Shown: in pieces, positions 5,106 to 7,288 of the stretch
Position numbering within the stretch: position 1 is the first letter of the stretch
Layout: each line of letters opens with the position of its first letter
Assembly: GCA_937859105.1 (NCBI GenBank)
Contig: CALMAD010000222.1
Coordinates: 1 to 7,288, forward strand
Direction: 5' to 3'
DNA length: 7,288 bases
DNA from: an uncultured Propionibacteriaceae bacterium
GTDB lineage: Bacteria; Actinomycetota; Actinomycetes; Propionibacteriales; Propionibacteriaceae
Notes under the pieces: model-generated
What the model saw: the letters and a program-made list of their open reading frames with translations, nothing else
Database searches by the model: none
What the model was told of the DNA's origin: nothing
Made by a program: the position numbers and the translations under genes

Positions 5106-7288
5106 GTGGGGCGGCAGGGTTCGTCGGAACGCGGTGGCCGGCTGCTCACCACGGTGTGGCTCGTGGCCGCCTGCACGGCGTTCGTCGGGTGGCTGATTCT
5201 GCACGGCGGCCGGGCCGATCAGACGTGGGCGGAGAGCTTCGTCAGCGCGCTGAACATGCCGTTCTCGTTCTCGGTCGTGTCGGTGGCCCTCCTGAGCCTG
5301 ACGGCGACGGCACTCGCGCGCCGTAAACGCCTCGGTTTATGGACCGTGGTGGCCTTCCAGGTGTTCGGCATCGCCGCCTCTACCGAGGACCTGCTGACCC
5401 CCGACGCCGAGGGGGCGGGCGCTGGACAGCTGGCGTGGTGGACCTGGCTCGACGTCTTCTCCATCGTCGTCGGGGTCGTGGCGTGCTGGTGGCTGTGGCG
5501 CCTGCGACCGGCGTTCCGCGCGCGCATCCGTCCCGGCTCCTGGGTGCTGGCCACCGTGGCGGGCCTCGCCGGGCTGGCGGTGACGGTCGGCGTCACGGTG
5601 GCGATCTTGTGGGGGCTCGGCCTGACGGCGGTGGATTCCTCCGCGCTGCTGCTGGCCGTCGTCGCGGACGGATTCGGGTACAGCGATGCCTTGGCCGGCG
5701 CGATCGGCCGCGTCCCGCCGTGGGTTCCGGGGCTCACCTCGATCTTGACGGCGCTGTCGATCGTGGCGGCGTCCGTGGTGTTCCTCCGTACCGCCCGCGA
5801 CCCGCACGCGTGGTCGGGCCGGCACGAGCTGGCGATCCGGCGGCTCGTCCGCGACCACGGGGAGGACGATTCGCTCGCCTACTTCGCGACCCGGCGCGAC
5901 CGCTCCGCGATCCTCACGCCCGGCGACCGGGCGGTCGTCTCGTACCGGGTCGTCAACGGCGTCGCGTTGGCCGCCGGCGACCCGATCGGCGACCCACACG
6001 CGTGGCAGGAGGCCATCGGCCGTTGGCGGGCCGAGGCCCGCGAGCACGGCTGGTCGCCCGCGGTGCTGAGTGCGAGCGAGTCCGGCGCGCGGGCGTACGC
6101 GCACGCCGGCTTCCAGGTGCGGGCGATGGGCGACGAGGCGGTGCTCGAGGCGTCCCGGTTCACGCTGGAGGGGCCCGCGATGGCGGACGTCCGGCACGCC
6201 GTGCGGGCCGCGGAGGCGTCCGGGCTGCACGTGCAGTTGCGTCGCCAGGCCCAGCTGTCCCCGGCCGAGCGCCGCGAGATCGCCGTGGCGGCGCGGTCGT
6301 GGCTGCACGGCGAGTCGGAGCGTGGCTTCTCCATGGCGCTCAACCGGGAGATGGATCCGGCGGACGGGCGGATCCTCTACGTGACCGCTCACGAGGCCGA
6401 CGGGTCGCTGGCCGGGGTGCTCGGGTTCGTGCCGTGGGGCCGGCGCGGGGTGTCTTTGGACGTGATGCGCCGGCGTCCGGACGCGCCGCACGGCGTGACC
6501 GAGCTCATGGTCTGCGAGCTGATGCGCCGAGGCCCGGAGGTTTCCGTCGCGCGGGTCTCGCTGAACTTCTGCATGTTCCGGTCGGTGTTCGCCGAATCGG
6601 CCAAGCTGGGCTCCGGGGGTCTGACCAAGCTCAACGGCTCGGTGCTGGGCTTCCTCGACCGCTTCTGGCAGCTCGAACGGCTGTACCGCTCCAACCGTCG
6701 CTACCGCCCGCGCTGGGTGCCGCGCTACGTCTGCTACGACGCGGCGTTCCTGCTGCCGAAGACGATCCTGGCGATGGGGTCGGCCGAGGGCTTCCTGCCG
6801 CAGGGGCCGCTGGCCCGACGGCGGGCGCGCGACCGCTCGCTGTCGCCGCTCGACCTCGCGGCCGTCGCCGAGTTGGACGCCGCCGCGCCGGCCCTCACGC
6901 TGCCGTCGGTCCGGCGCACCGACGGCGAGCGCGTCCGGCTGCGGCACCTCGCCGAGCTGACGGACGCCGGCGGCGACGGCTACCCGGCGGCCGGTGAGCC
7001 GCCGACGGCGACGCTCGCCGAGCTGGCGTGCGGGCAGGCGTCCGGGGCTCAGACGGTGTCGGCCGTCGGGCGCGTCGCCCGCGTCCGCGACCACGGCGGG
7101 GTCGTCTTCGTCGACCTGATCGACGGCGCCGCCCGCGTCCAGGCGCTCGCCGAGCGCGCGGGCCTGGGCGCGGAGGCGCTCGACCGGCTGGCCCGCTGGG
7201 CCGACCGCGGCGACCTCGTCGAGGTGACGGGTCGCTGGGGCGCCTCCCGCACCGGGACGCCGTCGCTGCTCCTCACCGCGTGGCGCCT
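5106..7288 (+). CDS. lysX: LysX-type bifunctional lysylphosphatidylglycerol synthase / lysyl-tRNA synthetase (partial, C-terminus beyond right edge)
   Basis: A membrane protein expected to charge tRNA with lysine and transfer the lysine to phosphatidylglycerol, lowering membrane negative charge and protecting against cationic antimicrobial peptides. From the GTG at 5106 the frame is open for 727 codons to the window end. Residues 1-230 hold about six hydrophobic segments (near 15-32, 51-70, 79-92, 112-131, 147-170, 207-227). Residues 240-560 are the MprF/DUF2156 lysyltransferase domain, with SLDVMRRRPDAPHGVTELM near 450-468, VSLNFCMFRSVF at 484-495, and FWQLERLYRSNRRYRPRWVPR at 520-540 split across the typical C-terminal part. 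From about 608 a lysyl-tRNA synthetase N-terminus begins, with a degenerate GYP at 625-627 and an OB-fold anticodon-binding domain (VGRVARVRDHGGVVFVDL at 654-671; WGASRTGTPSL at 711-721). The class II catalytic domain would follow outside the window, so its integrity is not visible. Full-length relatives are about 1,100 residues or more. Whether the synthetase half is active, or a separate lysS serves translation, cannot be told here. Confidence 0.93.
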   Translation, partial: MGRQGSSERGGRLLTTVWLVAACTAFVGWLILHGGRADQTWAESFVSALNMPFSFSVVSVALLSLTATALARRKRLGLWTVVAFQVFGIAASTEDLLTPDAEGAGAGQLAWWTWLDVFSIVVGVVACWWLWRLRPAFRARIRPGSWVLATVAGLAGLAVTVGVTVAILWGLGLTAVDSSALLLAVVADGFGYSDALAGAIGRVPPWVPGLTSILTALSIVAASVVFLRTARDPHAWSGRHELAIRRLVRDHGEDDSLAYFATRRDRSAILTPGDRAVVSYRVVNGVALAAGDPIGDPHAWQEAIGRWRAEAREHGWSPAVLSASESGARAYAHAGFQVRAMGDEAVLEASRFTLEGPAMADVRHAVRAAEASGLHVQLRRQAQLSPAERREIAVAARSWLHGESERGFSMALNREMDPADGRILYVTAHEADGSLAGVLGFVPWGRRGVSLDVMRRRPDAPHGVTELMVCELMRRGPEVSVARVSLNFCMFRSVFAESAKLGSGGLTKLNGSVLGFLDRFWQLERLYRSNRRYRPRWVPRYVCYDAAFLLPKTILAMGSAEGFLPQGPLARRRARDRSLSPLDLAAVAELDAAAPALTLPSVRRTDGERVRLRHLAELTDAGGDGYPAAGEPPTATLAELACGQASGAQTVSAVGRVARVRDHGGVVFVDLIDGAARVQALAERAGLGAEALDRLARWADRGDLVEVTGRWGASRTGTPSLLLTAWR

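Noticed and set aside
5339..6997. A 552-residue plus-strand open frame inside the lysX-type gene
   Set aside because: It is out of frame with the membrane, DUF2156 and OB-fold domains, and is Arg/Gly/Ala-rich without motifs. The lysX frame, open from 5106 to the edge, explains the region.
5337..7094. A 585-residue minus-strand open frame opposite lysX
   Set aside because: Arg/His/Pro/Gln-rich shadow with no domain, antisense to the well-supported lysX frame.
1..7288. Search for CRISPR arrays, tRNA or rRNA genes, transposases and attachment sites
   Set aside because: No regularly spaced repeats of CRISPR size, no TTCGA-type tRNA arms in a cloverleaf context, no rRNA-like stretches and no transposase or integrase motifs were seen.

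Overview
The window looks like a piece of a high-GC actinobacterial (Actinomycetota) chromosome. The support is strong G/C bias at third codon positions, a promoter of the form TTGACC-17-TAGGCT, an rpsA with four S1 domains and the actinobacterial C-terminal tail, and a LysX-type fusion of an MprF-like membrane lysyltransferase to lysyl-tRNA synthetase, an architecture best known from mycobacteria and relatives. I cannot name the genus.

Layout. Positions 1-2095, minus strand: a two-gene ABC transporter operon, with an ATPase (1391-2095) whose stop overlaps by GTGA the start of a FtsX-type permease that runs off the left edge. Positions 2096-2345: a divergent intergenic region with a clear promoter for rpsA and a roughly 90-nt leader that can fold. 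Positions 2346-3809: rpsA (ribosomal protein S1). Positions 3810-4384: a 575-bp gap with no credible gene, but unusually dense in inverted and direct repeats; near-identical perfect hairpins sit at 3842-3877 and 4304-4337. Positions 4385-4996: coaE (dephospho-CoA kinase). Positions 4997-5105: a short gap with a possible promoter and a good ribosome binding site. Position 5106 to the right edge: the first 727 codons of a lysX-type gene.

How the genes relate. rpsA and coaE are core housekeeping genes, and rpsA-coaE adjacency is common in Actinobacteria. LysX would charge lysine onto tRNA and transfer it to phosphatidylglycerol, reducing the negative charge of the membrane. The divergent transporter belongs to the broad class that includes peptide and antibiotic exporters, so a shared cell-envelope defence theme is possible but only inferred.

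The genes are of ordinary type. The least explained part is the rpsA-coaE gap: two compensatorily varying hairpins, an 84-nt element closed by a perfect 13-bp inverted repeat, a 3 x 16-nt tandem repeat and an 18-nt direct repeat. Separately, the octamer GCGTCCGG is strongly over-represented across the window, but absent from rpsA.
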